Assembly: GCF_900129935.1 (NCBI RefSeq)
Contig: NZ_FQXJ01000017.1
Coordinates: forward strand, 1 to 64,000
Source of the DNA: Desulfosporosinus lacus DSM 15449
Lineage (GTDB): Bacteria; Bacillota; Desulfitobacteriia; Desulfitobacteriales; Desulfitobacteriaceae
DNA length: 64,000 nt
Direction of reading: 5' to 3'
Positions 28,114-37,135 of the stretch are shown here, in pieces. How positions within the stretch are numbered: the first letter of the stretch is position 1; each line of letters starts with the position of its first letter. Under the pieces are notes generated by a model. It had not been told where the DNA came from. It ran no database searches and was given only the letters and a program-made list of their open reading frames with translations. The translations under genes were made by a program, and so were the position numbers.

Positions 28114-29266
28114 GAAAGCACTGTCGGGCAGTAAAAGGTATTGGATTTGGGTTACACTGTTATTAGCTGTTATCGCTGTTGGCTTATTTGCTTATATGAA
28201 TCAGTTTAACAATGGTTTAGGTGTTACAGGCATGAGCCGGGATGTATCATGGGGATTATATATTGCCCAATTTACTTTCCTTGTGGGTGTCGCTGCTTCT
28301 GCTGTTATGCTTGTTTTGCCATATTATCTGCATGACTTTAAGAAATTCGGCAAGATGGTTATCCTGGGAGAGTTTTTAGCAATCCCGGCTGTGATAATGT
28401 GTATCTTATTTATCTTCGTAGACTTAGGGCAACCGATGCGGATTATGAACGTAATCCTCCATCCAAGTCCACGATCAGTCATGTTTTATGATATGATTGT
28501 CTTATGCGGATATCTTCTCATAAACTTAGTCGTTGGCTGGACGACTCTCGGTGCTGAACGTAAGGGAGCACCATCACCAAAATGGGTTAAACCAATCATT
28601 TATCTATCAATCCCTTGGGCTGTTAGTATTCATACAGTTACAGCCTTCTTATACGCCGGTTTACCCGGTAGGCATCTCTGGTTATCTGCTATTATGGCAG
28701 CGCGCTTCCTGGCATCTGCCTTCGCAGCTGGTCCGGCAATCCTGATTCTTTTATGCTTTATCGTTAAAAAGGTCAGTAAGTTTGATCCGGATCCTGGTGT
28801 GGGAGCAATTCAGTCCCTTGTTAAAATTGTTCGATATGCCATGATTGCCAATGTATTCTTCTATATTTTAGAGTTATTCACTGCATTCTATAGTAATATC
28901 CCAGAATACAGTGCACCTTTAAGATATATCTTCTTTGGCTTAGATGGTCATACGAGTCTGGTTCCCATTATGTGGACAGCTACTGCCTTAGCCTTTTTAG
29001 GAATTGCATTGCTCGTTTTCCCAACCCGGAAAAATGGAGCGACCTTAACTATCGGCCTATTGTCAATCATTATTGCTAACTGGATTGATAAAGGTATGAT
29101 CCTAATTGTTGCAGGTTTTGTCCCAAATTCCTTTGAAAGAGTCATTGAATATGCACCGACTCTTAATGAGATATTAGTGACGTTAGGTGTCTATGCTATT
29201 GGAGCGTTGCTAATCACAATACTCTATAAAGTTGCAATATCAGTTAGAGAAGAGAAAGCAAGCTAG
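28106..29266 (+). CDS. dsrP: DsrP, NrfD-like membrane subunit
   Basis: 386 aa integral membrane protein with about ten hydrophobic helices. Typical NrfD/PsrC features are GMSRDVSWGLYIAQFTFLVG, LGQPMRIMNVILHPSPRS and GLPGRHLWLSAIMAARFLAS. It is the second quinone-interacting module of the complex. The ATG at 28106 has GGGGGTGG upstream and lies inside the end of dsrO (8-base overlap). Confidence 0.94.
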   Translation: MLEKALSGSKRYWIWVTLLLAVIAVGLFAYMNQFNNGLGVTGMSRDVSWGLYIAQFTFLVGVAASAVMLVLPYYLHDFKKFGKMVILGEFLAIPAVIMCILFIFVDLGQPMRIMNVILHPSPRSVMFYDMIVLCGYLLINLVVGWTTLGAERKGAPSPKWVKPIIYLSIPWAVSIHTVTAFLYAGLPGRHLWLSAIMAARFLASAFAAGPAILILLCFIVKKVSKFDPDPGVGAIQSLVKIVRYAMIANVFFYILELFTAFYSNIPEYSAPLRYIFFGLDGHTSLVPIMWTATALAFLGIALLVFPTRKNGATLTIGLLSIIIANWIDKGMILIVAGFVPNSFERVIEYAPTLNEILVTLGVYAIGALLITILYKVAISVREEKAS

Positions 29267-29446
29267 AGTTAGGTATTGATGGTCTTTGATGCTTGTTTGG
29301 GGGGTGAGGGATTATCATTCAGAATGTGCTGTCCCAGCACGAATTGAAACTGTAAAATCACGTAAGTGGATAGACAGTACTAAGTCCTGTAACTTAATCT
29401 CAAACAGTATCAATTTTATAAACACACATAAGGAGGAATTTGAATT

Positions 29447-29764
29447 ATGGCTCAATTACAAGTCGGCGATTTAACTGTTGAACTGGACGAAGACGGTTTT
29501 CTTGAGGATCATTCAGCATGGAATGAAGATGTAGCTCATGCTCTTGCTGCTACTGAGGAAGTAGAAGAACTTACTGAAGATCATTGGAAAATGATCAACT
29601 ATCTCCGTGACTATTATGAGCAGTTTGGTGTTGCACCAATGGTTCGTAAAATGGTTAAAGACACTGGTTATGACCAAAAGAAAATCTACGAATTATTCCC
29701 AGCTGGCCCAGGAAAAGGTGCTTGTAAAATTGCTGGACTTCCTAAACCAACCGGTTGCGTATAA
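29447..29764 (+). CDS. dsrC: DsrC, sulfur-carrier protein
   Basis: 105 aa. The swinging C-terminal arm GKGACKIAGLPKPTGCV bears the two conserved Cys (about residues 94 and 104) that define functional DsrC rather than TusE-like relatives with one. The core has HWKMINYLRDYYEQFGVAP, typical. DsrC is the trisulfide substrate of DsrMK after sulfite reduction by DsrAB. It follows dsrP by 180 bases, with its own AAGGAGG site and terminator, and may have its own promoter to reach higher levels. dsrAB is not in the window. Confidence 0.96.
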   Translation: MAQLQVGDLTVELDEDGFLEDHSAWNEDVAHALAATEEVEELTEDHWKMINYLRDYYEQFGVAPMVRKMVKDTGYDQKKIYELFPAGPGKGACKIAGLPKPTGCV

Positions 29765-29803
29765 GCCTCTAGGTTTTGTTTATTCGATTACAGTCCACTC
29801 CAA

Positions 29804-29836
29804 AAGAGCCATCACACTTGTGATTGGCTCTTTTTT
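29804..29836 (+). terminator. Rho-independent terminator after dsrC
   Basis: AAGAGCC pairs with GGCTCTT around an inner TCA/TGA stem and CACTTG loop, followed by seven T. It closes the dsr locus. Confidence 0.88.
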
Positions 29837-30009
29837 TAGATGATAATCGATAGTATTAATATTTTTAAGATGAGGTTTAAGGGTGAAGATTTTAATTAAA
29901 ATTTCTTAAAATGAATTTATGATATTACCAAAAGTAGCCGAGGGGCAGGACTTCCAGGTATGATGTAGAATATATAGGAAAATAGTCTCGTTTCGGAAAG
30001 GATAATGAT

Positions 30010-30459
30010 ATGGAACAACTGGAGTATCGGCTCTTCGACGAGCAAAAGAATTTTCCGGCGCTTTATCACTTCAAATCTATCGATAAAGAGGAAGTTATGG
30101 TTCGCTTCTTAGCGGATTACTTGGTCAAGGATGGTGTCGTTTACGAAAAAACTTCGAATGCAATTGAGGTCCCACTTTATATTATCTATGTTAAACTTTC
30201 AGAAGATGAAAAACCTTTGCTAAATAATCGATTATCGAAAGTTGCAACGGGTTATATTGTCTTAGAAATAAGAGAATTTATTGAGTATGCATCTGAATAT
30301 CCGGTCATAACAAATTTAGAATTCACTTCATTATCAGACCTGGCTCTTCTCGCACAATGCAATTACTTGACATTAGGTGGTGTAGAGTGGGAAAAGACTT
30401 CTTTTGAGGTCGATGAGGACCGACAGAGATATGTTCTTTATGCAATCAAAACACGTTAA
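30010..30459 (+). CDS. Hypothetical protein at the head of an ATP-grasp/DUF350 cluster
   Basis: 149 aa, soluble, acidic, without cysteine-rich or membrane motifs. Readable stretches are YHFKSIDKEEVMVRFLADYLVKDG and the ending DEDRQRYVLYAIKTR. GAAAGGA precedes the ATG. It is followed 28 bases later by the lipoprotein gene, then the ATP-grasp enzyme and the DUF350 protein, so it probably works with them. I do not recognise a family. Confidence 0.7.
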   Translation: MEQLEYRLFDEQKNFPALYHFKSIDKEEVMVRFLADYLVKDGVVYEKTSNAIEVPLYIIYVKLSEDEKPLLNNRLSKVATGYIVLEIREFIEYASEYPVITNLEFTSLSDLALLAQCNYLTLGGVEWEKTSFEVDEDRQRYVLYAIKTR

Positions 30460-30487
30460 GTGAATTAATTTTGAAAGGGGAAACTAG

Positions 30488-30889
30488 GTGAACAAGAGTT
30501 CTAAGATGGTGAGTTTATTTCTTTCAACTGCGTTAGTGTTTGGAACCGTTGCATGTGCTCCGCAACAACAGCAGCAAGTCTATGATCAAGAAGGTAATCC
30601 GATCACGGTTGAAGAAGATGACGATGACGACGGCTTTTTTGGTATGTTTTTAGCCCCCTTCGGTTTTTCCAGGAAGCATTCTTCCAGTGGAATACGTCCT
30701 GTACAGCCATCAGGGGTTACTAGCGGCGGGTCCAGTTATCCAAACACAGACAGTTCAGGTTCGACCAATAATCCCGGTTCGACGAATAGTAATGCCGGTA
30801 TTTCATCTGGGAGCAGTACAAAGAGTTCAACTGGAATTTCAAGCGGCACACATGGCGGGATCGGAGGAGGTGGCTCAAGTGCAAGCTGA
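30488..30889 (+). CDS. Low-complexity Gly/Ser-rich lipoprotein
   Basis: 133 aa from a GTG start with AAAGGGG upstream. Signal: MVSLFLSTALVFGTVAC, with the Cys near residue 23 as lipid attachment. Then CAPQQQQQ, an acidic block VEEDDDDDG, one hydrophobic patch FFGMFLAPFGF, and a 65-residue tail of Ser, Gly, Thr and Asn ending in GGGGSSAS. Similar YgiB/YjfM-type envelope proteins lie beside YgiC-type ATP-grasp enzymes elsewhere. The last codons contain the ribosome binding site of the next gene. The ligase may modify this or another envelope component (inference). Confidence 0.7.
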   Translation: MNKSSKMVSLFLSTALVFGTVACAPQQQQQVYDQEGNPITVEEDDDDDGFFGMFLAPFGFSRKHSSSGIRPVQPSGVTSGGSSYPNTDSSGSTNNPGSTNSNAGISSGSSTKSSTGISSGTHGGIGGGGSSAS

Positions 30890-32126
30890 GCCGTCCTATG
30901 GGGAAATCAGAGAACGACTTTATGGACCGCTGCGTTCTGTTTTTTCTTGGGATCGCTTGGATGGTGTAGAATATGGGCTGGCTGGGATTCATTATATTAC
31001 CCAAGAATTTCGCGGAGAAATTGCCTTCGCTACAGAAGCCTTGGGCAAGATTTTTGCCAAAACTGTCTATGCGGTACAAACTGCTGATGACACACTATTA
31101 CATGCATTGGGAATACCTAATGAGGTGCTCACTACGGCTCGTATTATTGTAAAACCTGAAATGGTCACGGTAATAGGCCGATTTGATTTTATTAATACGG
31201 TTGAGGGACTCAAGATGATTGAGTTCAACTCAGACACACCAACGAGTGTTGTTGAAGCCTTCTATGCTAACCATAAAGCCTGCTCCTATTTTGGCGCAAG
31301 AAGCATAAATGATGGTATGGAAGTACATATCAAAGAAGCCTTTAAGAAAATTCTTGAATCATACAAGGAGCTAGGTTATGCTACTGACTCTATAGTATTT
31401 AGTGCTTTAGGCTGGCACAATGAGGATAGGGATACAGTGAGGTATTTGTTGGATCAATCCGGTTTGCCGGCAACATTTGTTGCCCTTGAAGATCTGCGTA
31501 TTTCGGGCGATCGTTTGTGCGCGTCAATTGACGAACAGCTTGTACCTATTGACGTCTGGTATCGTCTTCATGCCCTTGAGAAACTGGCGGTGGAACGTGA
31601 TGAACAAGATCAATATCCTACGGGTGCCCATGTACTTGATCTCGTGGCTAGAGGTAAGCTGGCAATCATTAATCCTCCATCAGCCTTCGTAGCTCAATCG
31701 AAAGCACTCCTTAGCCTTATCTGGAATCTGCATGAAGTCGGAGAGTTCTATACCACTGAGGAACACCAGATGATTGAGAAGTATATGCTGCCTACTTACA
31801 TGGAAAATCAGTTTAAAAATAAGTATCCTTATGTAACAAAGCCCATCTTTGGTCGAGAAGGTGGTGCTGTTTGTTTGCATGAAGCAGATGGTACACTGGT
31901 AGAACGGGACAAAGACAATGATTATTGGGATCAACCTATGGTTTATCAGAAACGAGTTGAAATGGAAGAGGTTGAATGCAATACAGAAATTGGGCAGTTC
32001 ACAGGCCGGTTACTTTGGGGATCTTTCTTGGTTGGGGGTAAAGCCTCAGCCATCAGCGCACGAATCGGGGAGAGAATAACTGGTAATCTGGCGTGTTTCT
32101 TACCAACGGGAATAAAAGTAGAGTGA
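30879..32126 (+). CDS. Glutathionylspermidine synthase-like ATP-grasp ligase (YgiC/YjfC type)
   Basis: 415 aa. The fold of the glutathionylspermidine synthase C-terminal domain is indicated by MIEFNSDTPTSVVEAF (about 115), NPPSAFVAQSKALLSLIW (about 270), KPIFGREGGAVCLHEADG (about 330) and MVYQKRVEMEEVE, i.e. the phosphate-binding and metal-binding parts of the ATP-grasp site. GTG at 30879 is chosen because GGAGGAGGT lies 7 bases upstream; the open frame extends further but without a site. The amidase half of true glutathionylspermidine synthases is absent, as in YgiC/YjfC. Predicted peptide or amide ligase; substrate unknown. Confidence 0.85.
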   Translation: MQAEPSYGEIRERLYGPLRSVFSWDRLDGVEYGLAGIHYITQEFRGEIAFATEALGKIFAKTVYAVQTADDTLLHALGIPNEVLTTARIIVKPEMVTVIGRFDFINTVEGLKMIEFNSDTPTSVVEAFYANHKACSYFGARSINDGMEVHIKEAFKKILESYKELGYATDSIVFSALGWHNEDRDTVRYLLDQSGLPATFVALEDLRISGDRLCASIDEQLVPIDVWYRLHALEKLAVERDEQDQYPTGAHVLDLVARGKLAIINPPSAFVAQSKALLSLIWNLHEVGEFYTTEEHQMIEKYMLPTYMENQFKNKYPYVTKPIFGREGGAVCLHEADGTLVERDKDNDYWDQPMVYQKRVEMEEVECNTEIGQFTGRLLWGSFLVGGKASAISARIGERITGNLACFLPTGIKVE

Positions 32127-32141
32127 GGTGGAATTGGGTTT

Positions 32142-32567
32142 ATGTATTTAATAAACTTTTTAATCTATTTAGGAGTTACAATTCCCTTAATGGTTTTCTC
32201 TGTGATGCTTTTTACCTTCACAACACCTTATAAAGAGTTTAAAATTCTAGCTGATGGAGATGATCTGGACAATCCTCGCAAAGTTTCTGCAGCAAAAGCT
32301 GTGGCCTTTGATTTAGGGGGCAAGGTCTTAGGAACAGCCATTTTGCTTGCATCCGCTATTTATCACTCTATAGGCATCTGGGACATGATTGCTTGGACTT
32401 TGACAGGGACGATCTCCCTTATAATCGTTTACTGGCTCTTTGAGGTATTAACTCCTATGCTCAAAGTTCGCCATGAAATTCCGAATGGAAATATTGCTGT
32501 AGGATTCTTCTCTTTTTGTTTAAGCTTAGCAACCGGGATCTTAATGGCTTCTTTAATTAGTTACTAA
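32142..32567 (+). CDS. DUF350 (YjfL-like) membrane protein
   Basis: 141 aa with four hydrophobic segments (about 4-26, 52-75, 82-103, 116-138), the DUF350 layout. KAVAFDLGGKVLGTAILL is characteristic. It follows the ATP-grasp gene by 15 bases, and the same gene pairing occurs around E. coli yjfC/yjfL. Acts in the cytoplasmic membrane; molecular function unknown. Terminator 110 bases downstream closes the four-gene unit. Confidence 0.85.
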   Translation: MYLINFLIYLGVTIPLMVFSVMLFTFTTPYKEFKILADGDDLDNPRKVSAAKAVAFDLGGKVLGTAILLASAIYHSIGIWDMIAWTLTGTISLIIVYWLFEVLTPMLKVRHEIPNGNIAVGFFSFCLSLATGILMASLISY

Positions 32568-32873
32568 TCGGGATTTTTTGTATTCTTCTCGGACTCGTGG
32601 AACAAGGTGTAATATGCTGTACTGCAGTTAGATTATTTTAGGCAGTTGCGAGTAAGAATTATTATTTCGAAATCAGGAAGGCTTCCAAGCGAACCCCTCA
32701 CTTTGATGACTTGGAAGCCTTCTTTCTATAACAATTTAATTTGCCGCAGTTGAAATGTATGTCTAAGAGGGATGGGAATAGTTTATAATTTGTTTATATA
32801 CTGTTTAGGGAAAATCAAGACCCCTAGGTTAGAATATATATAGGATCTTAAAAATAAATAGGGAGTTGACAAG
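32568..32873. other. Intergenic region with terminator and probable promoter
   Basis: Contains the terminator at 32677-32727 and an AT-rich stretch (32780-32860) that should hold the promoter of the secreted-protein gene. Nothing else recognised. Confidence 0.4.
32677..32727 (+). terminator. Terminator of the ATP-grasp/DUF350 cluster
   Basis: GAAGGCTTCCAAG and its exact complement around a 20-base loop, followed by TTTCT. Confidence 0.75.
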
Positions 32874-34139
32874 ATGAAATTCAAAAAGAAATCAGTGATG
32901 CTTGTAAGTTTCACGGTTGGAACACTGTTGTTAGCAACAACAGCTCTAGCTGACATTGCAAGTAAAAGCGGGTATGATGAACTTAAGGGTGCGATTAAGC
33001 TAACAACTGAACAAGCCAGCGAAAAGTTTGACAGTTTCACCCTGGATTATTCTATGGCTTTGAAGGATAATGGAAAGACCTTAGAGTCTAGTAACGAAAC
33101 TCTAAAGGTGGATAGAACAAAGGATGCTTCTGAAAACATATCTTCAGGTTTAAGCGCAAACGGGGATAAAAGATCTTCTCAGAGTTATTCTGACAAGACG
33201 ACCATGATTCGGGTGAGTGAGAGTGACCCGACTTACTATGTGACTGAATTTACCAAGGAAAGAAAAGATGAGGCTTTTAATAATCCTTTCAAGGAAGAAG
33301 AAGCCGCTGATATTGAAAAAATAGTTGATGCTGTTGTAGGAAGTCTTAAAGATCATGTGGTAGTTACAGAAAATCCTGATGGAAGCAAAGCAATCACAGG
33401 TTCTCTAACAGAGGTTCAAATCCCGTCTTTAGTCAATGCTGTTGCTTCGTTTCAGTTAAAGCAGGAGTTCAATAATCAAAATAATAACCAAAATAACAGC
33501 AAGATGCCTCGTCTGACCAAGGATGTCTTTGTCAAAGAGGTAAAAGGTTCAGCAAAAGTAAACGCAGATGGCGTGATGGAAAGTATCCTGGGAACTGCAG
33601 TGTTGTCGGGGAAAGATGAGCAAGGGACTGTCCATGAAATATCCCTTGAGGCTTTAGTTAAAGTGATGGACATTAACACCACAACGGTCACAAAGCCTGA
33701 TCTTACGGGGAAGAAAGTTGTTAAGGACATTGCCAGATATGGAGACGCTGAGATGTCTAATCCTGAAAAGTTCGTAGGCAAATTTAAAAACGACATCATA
33801 ATTGAGAAAGACAACAAATTTATCAAAGTCGGTGAGCGGTTTGTGGATATCACTCAAATAGACGGAAAGAGTGTCACGGGTAGATATTACTCAGAGTTTA
33901 AGCCCGAATTTGAAGAATATGCTGCAAGTTTAAGTGATTTCAAATTTGAAGCCAAATTTGAACAAGATCAAAAAACGAGTGCGAATTTTGAAGGCACAAA
34001 CGATTCTGGAGATAAAGTACGAGGTCATATCTATCTGAGTGAATATGAAGGCCAAGTAAACTTTAATATTGATAATTTCAATGGATCTTTCGGAAGTGGT
34101 TTGATGTTTAATTCATCCTTTAGTCCTGTTTTAGATTAA
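32874..34139 (+). CDS. Secreted hypothetical protein upstream of an ABC exporter and two-component system
   Basis: 421 aa with an export signal (MKFKKKSVMLVSFTVGTLLLA then ALADI, cleavage near residue 26). The mature protein is rich in charged residues, with an Asn/Gln run (NNQNNNQNNS) near residue 202. A late segment holds GTNDSGDKVRGHIYLSEYEG. No enzyme motif or membrane anchor seen. GGGAG lies 8 bases before the ATG. A near-perfect palindrome and the ABC/two-component genes follow, so it may be the envelope partner or ligand-binding component of that stress system (inference). Confidence 0.7.
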   Translation: MKFKKKSVMLVSFTVGTLLLATTALADIASKSGYDELKGAIKLTTEQASEKFDSFTLDYSMALKDNGKTLESSNETLKVDRTKDASENISSGLSANGDKRSSQSYSDKTTMIRVSESDPTYYVTEFTKERKDEAFNNPFKEEEAADIEKIVDAVVGSLKDHVVVTENPDGSKAITGSLTEVQIPSLVNAVASFQLKQEFNNQNNNQNNSKMPRLTKDVFVKEVKGSAKVNADGVMESILGTAVLSGKDEQGTVHEISLEALVKVMDINTTTVTKPDLTGKKVVKDIARYGDAEMSNPEKFVGKFKNDIIIEKDNKFIKVGERFVDITQIDGKSVTGRYYSEFKPEFEEYAASLSDFKFEAKFEQDQKTSANFEGTNDSGDKVRGHIYLSEYEGQVNFNIDNFNGSFGSGLMFNSSFSPVLD

Positions 34140-34166
34140 GAGCGCAAGTCACAACGAAGAGGTGAT

Positions 34167-34192
34167 GACTGCCGGGATATATCCCGGCAGTC
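34167..34192. repeat. 26-bp perfect palindrome before the ABC exporter genes
   Basis: GACTGCCGGGATA followed at once by its complement; no T run. Located 28 bases after the secreted protein gene and 30 before the ATPase start. It could be an RNA stem that reduces read-through, or an operator for the response regulator at 37136. Confidence 0.65.
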
Positions 34193-34221
34193 GCCTTAGT
34201 TTCTCACGATGGAGGTTGAGC

Positions 34222-34962
34222 ATGGAAAAAGTTATTGAGATCATGAATCTGACCAAATCTTATGGAAATGGTCGCGGAATTTACGATCTGAATTTGGATA
34301 TCTATAAAGGGGATATCTTTGGTTTTCTTGGACCGAACGGGGCAGGAAAAACGACGGCTATGAAGATTATGACAGGGCTTATCCGACCTGAACAAGGTGA
34401 TGTTAGAATTTTAGGACACAGTGTAACGGAAGAGTATGAGAAGGCCATGGCAAAGGTAGGATGTCTGATTGAAATTGCAGAGTCTTATCATTATCTGAGT
34501 GCCTTTGATAATCTAAGACAACTAGCACGCTATTATCCTGGTGTTGATCATAAACGAATTGATGAGGTTCTTGAACTGACGGGAATGCTTAAATTTAAGC
34601 ATGAAAAGTCGAAAAAGTTTTCTCTTGGCATGAAACAGCGCTTAGGACTTGCAGCAGCCGTATTGTCCAGACCTCAGGTCGTCATTCTTGATGAACCCTT
34701 AAATGGGCTTGATGTCGAGGGTATGATTGATATTCGCAAGATGATCCAGCATTTAGCGGAAAAGGAACAGACTACGTTTTTCATTTCCAGTCATTTGATC
34801 CATGATGTAGAGTTAACCTGTAATCGCATCGGGGTAATCTACAATGGAAAAATATTAAATGTCGAAAACACTCAAACGATTTTGAAAAACTATGCGACAC
34901 TTGAGAATTACTTTGTAAGTGAGGTAGAGAGAAATGGCCGTGTTTCAAGCAGCGCTTCTTAA
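34222..34962 (+). CDS. ABC transporter ATP-binding protein
   Basis: 246 aa. Walker A GPNGAGKTTAMK near residue 38, Q-loop region GCLIEIAESYHYLSAFDNL, signature FSLGMKQRLGLAAAVL near 133, Walker B VVILDEPLNGLDVEG near 153 and the switch His in FFISSHLIHDVE. BcrA-type exporter ATPase. ATG at 34222 follows GGAGG. Overlaps the permease start by 29 bases and precedes a two-component system, an arrangement typical of peptide-antibiotic detoxification modules. Confidence 0.93.
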   Translation: MEKVIEIMNLTKSYGNGRGIYDLNLDIYKGDIFGFLGPNGAGKTTAMKIMTGLIRPEQGDVRILGHSVTEEYEKAMAKVGCLIEIAESYHYLSAFDNLRQLARYYPGVDHKRIDEVLELTGMLKFKHEKSKKFSLGMKQRLGLAAAVLSRPQVVILDEPLNGLDVEGMIDIRKMIQHLAEKEQTTFFISSHLIHDVELTCNRIGVIYNGKILNVENTQTILKNYATLENYFVSEVERNGRVSSSAS

Positions 34963-35686
34963 TGAACTGGAGAAGCTCTATAAAAAGAAAAAAGTCTTAG
35001 TTGCCATTTTGCTGTCTCTTGCAGTAATTGTTATTGGGCAATTGGTGATTGTTGGAGTAAGAAGCGGATTCGGACTTAGAGGAACGGGAAGTGTAGAATT
35101 CCCAATGCTTGTACTATCGGTTGTGGTCAATACCATTTTGCCACTTTTTACAGCCTTAGTTGCAATTGACAGTTTCTCAGGTGAGTTTACTCAAAACAGT
35201 ATGCGCATCACTCTGACTCGACCTGTCAGTCGATTTAAGATCTATACAGCAAAAATTACAGCCATTGTCTTATTTATCTTGGGAGCTCTTCTTCTGCTCC
35301 TTGTTTTTTCTCTGCTGGCTGGATTTATCTTTAATACCAATTCGGCGACACTTGATTCATTGAGCAGAACTGTGTTTTCTTACTTCGTGAGCTTGCTTCC
35401 CTTGACTGTTTTGGCTTTAGCCATTGCCCTGTTGGCAAATATCTTCAAGAGCGGAATAGCTGTCTTTTTTGTCTCCATTTTAACATTCCTTGCCTTAAAA
35501 GTGCTTGGTGTACTTTTTTCTCAGTATTCAAGTTTGTTCTTGACGACTCAACTTGACTGGTATAATCTATTTCTGGTAAATTCTTTTCCAATGTTAAAGA
35601 TTTTGCGTCAGTTTTTAATTATGCTCGGGTCTGGGATCATGTTGTTTACGGCAGGGTTCTATATCTTTGATAAAAAGGAATTTTAA
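34934..35686 (+). CDS. ABC-2 type permease (BcrB-like)
   Basis: 250 aa, about six membrane segments. MAVFQAALLNELEKLYKKKK is a cytoplasmic N-terminus typical of this class, and EFTQNSMRITLTRPVSRFKIY lies in the first cytoplasmic loop. The ATG has GTAGAGAG upstream and lies within the end of the ATPase gene. Together they form an exporter; the compound is unknown. Confidence 0.88.
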   Translation: MAVFQAALLNELEKLYKKKKVLVAILLSLAVIVIGQLVIVGVRSGFGLRGTGSVEFPMLVLSVVVNTILPLFTALVAIDSFSGEFTQNSMRITLTRPVSRFKIYTAKITAIVLFILGALLLLLVFSLLAGFIFNTNSATLDSLSRTVFSYFVSLLPLTVLALAIALLANIFKSGIAVFFVSILTFLALKVLGVLFSQYSSLFLTTQLDWYNLFLVNSFPMLKILRQFLIMLGSGIMLFTAGFYIFDKKEF

Positions 35687-35695
35687 GGTGACGGT

Positions 35696-37120
35696 ATGAA
35701 ACTCAAAACACGTATGATTTTAGCCAATGCTTCGACAGTAATCATTCCTACGATCATTACTGTTCTAGTTGCATTGGTTGCTTTTTTTGTCTTCGACAAG
35801 TTATTCGGAAGTGGGATTTCTTATGAACATCAACAAAAACAGTCAATGATCAAGGTTAAGCTCATCAATGAAACCAGCACCTGGAAACAGACACCCGAGG
35901 TTTTGGAAGAAGAGAGTTATCAGAAGTATCTCCTTGAACAGCTTGCTGAGATTCATGGGGAGCTTATGTTGATCAAGGATGATGAAGTGGAATTTTCCTC
36001 CAAGAAGTTTTCTAAAATTGAAGTGGCCAAAAGTTTAGCGTCAGGGAATATAAAGGGAAGGAACGAACCTGTTGTTATCAATGATGTTTCCTATACTGTC
36101 TTTGTTACGGATCTTATGTATAAAGAAGGCTCTAAGGGGAGTTTGCTGTTACTTGTGCCTGTAGATCGGTGGGAGACAAGTTTTACAGGTTTAATCGCAC
36201 TAGTTTCTATTACGTTCATAATTACCTTTGCGATAACGAATATTATTATCTCCTATCAATTTTCACGAAGTATTATCAATCCTCTATATACCTTGCAAAG
36301 TGCTGCTGCAGAAATAGCTAAAGGGAATCTCGACTACTCGATTGTTGAGGAAGGGGATCGGGAAATTCAAGAGTTGTGTCGTGATTTGGAACTTATGCGC
36401 ATTAAGCTAAAAGAGTCAGTACACACTCAATTGAAGTATGAGGATAATCGAAAGTTGCTCATTTCTAGTATCTCTCATGATTTAAAGACCCCTGTAACCT
36501 CCATCAAAGGCTACGTAGAAGGTATTTTGGATGGGATAGCCAGTAATCCGGATAAAATGGAACGCTATTTAAAGACTATAGCCTTAAAGGCTCACCAAAT
36601 AGATCAAATGATTGACGATCTTTTACTTTATGCCAAACTGGATTTAAACCAGATTCCTTTTGATTTTGAGAGAGTAGACATCGCAGAGTATTTCCAGCAT
36701 TGTATACTGGAAAATGAACCGGAGTTAGAAAGTAATAAGATTGTGATTTCCTTTCACAATGAGCTGAATCATAAGCGAAATGTCCTGTTAGATCGAGAAA
36801 GAATGAAACGAGTCATTATGAACATTCTGGATAATTCTCGTAAGTACATGTGCAATGATCAAGGTGAAATTAACATCTTTCTTCGAGAAACTGTTGCCAG
36901 TATCATCGTCGAGCTTCGTGATAATGGTTCCGGGATCAACGAAGGAGATTTACCTCATATTTTTGATCGATTCTATCGGGCGGATGCGGCTCGAACCAAA
37001 GGCAGCGGGTTAGGACTGGCCATTGCAAAGCAGATCATTGAAGGGCATAATGGAAGGGTATGGGCTGTCAGCCATGGAAAAGAAGGGACCAGTATCATGA
37101 TCTCGCTCAGTAAGTCATGA
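35696..37120 (+). CDS. Sensor histidine kinase (HAMP, HisKA)
   Basis: 474 aa. Two membrane segments (about 10-35 and 165-190) flank an extracytoplasmic sensor of about 130 residues. HAMP: SIINPLYTLQSAAAEIAKGN. Dimerisation helix with phospho-His in SSISHDLKTPVTSIKGYVE (about 265). ATPase motifs: NILDNSRKYM, DNGSGI, FDRFYRADAARTKGSGLGLA. The gene starts 9 bases after the permease and is followed by its response regulator. Probably senses envelope stress or the exported compound. Confidence 0.93.
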   Translation: MKLKTRMILANASTVIIPTIITVLVALVAFFVFDKLFGSGISYEHQQKQSMIKVKLINETSTWKQTPEVLEEESYQKYLLEQLAEIHGELMLIKDDEVEFSSKKFSKIEVAKSLASGNIKGRNEPVVINDVSYTVFVTDLMYKEGSKGSLLLLVPVDRWETSFTGLIALVSITFIITFAITNIIISYQFSRSIINPLYTLQSAAAEIAKGNLDYSIVEEGDREIQELCRDLELMRIKLKESVHTQLKYEDNRKLLISSISHDLKTPVTSIKGYVEGILDGIASNPDKMERYLKTIALKAHQIDQMIDDLLLYAKLDLNQIPFDFERVDIAEYFQHCILENEPELESNKIVISFHNELNHKRNVLLDRERMKRVIMNILDNSRKYMCNDQGEINIFLRETVASIIVELRDNGSGINEGDLPHIFDRFYRADAARTKGSGLGLAIAKQIIEGHNGRVWAVSHGKEGTSIMISLSKS

Positions 37121-37135
37121 TGATGGGGGAAAGCA

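Noticed and set aside
29286-29474. 62-codon frame between dsrP and dsrC
   Set aside because: No ribosome site, overlaps the dsrC ribosome site and start, and the translation resembles nothing.
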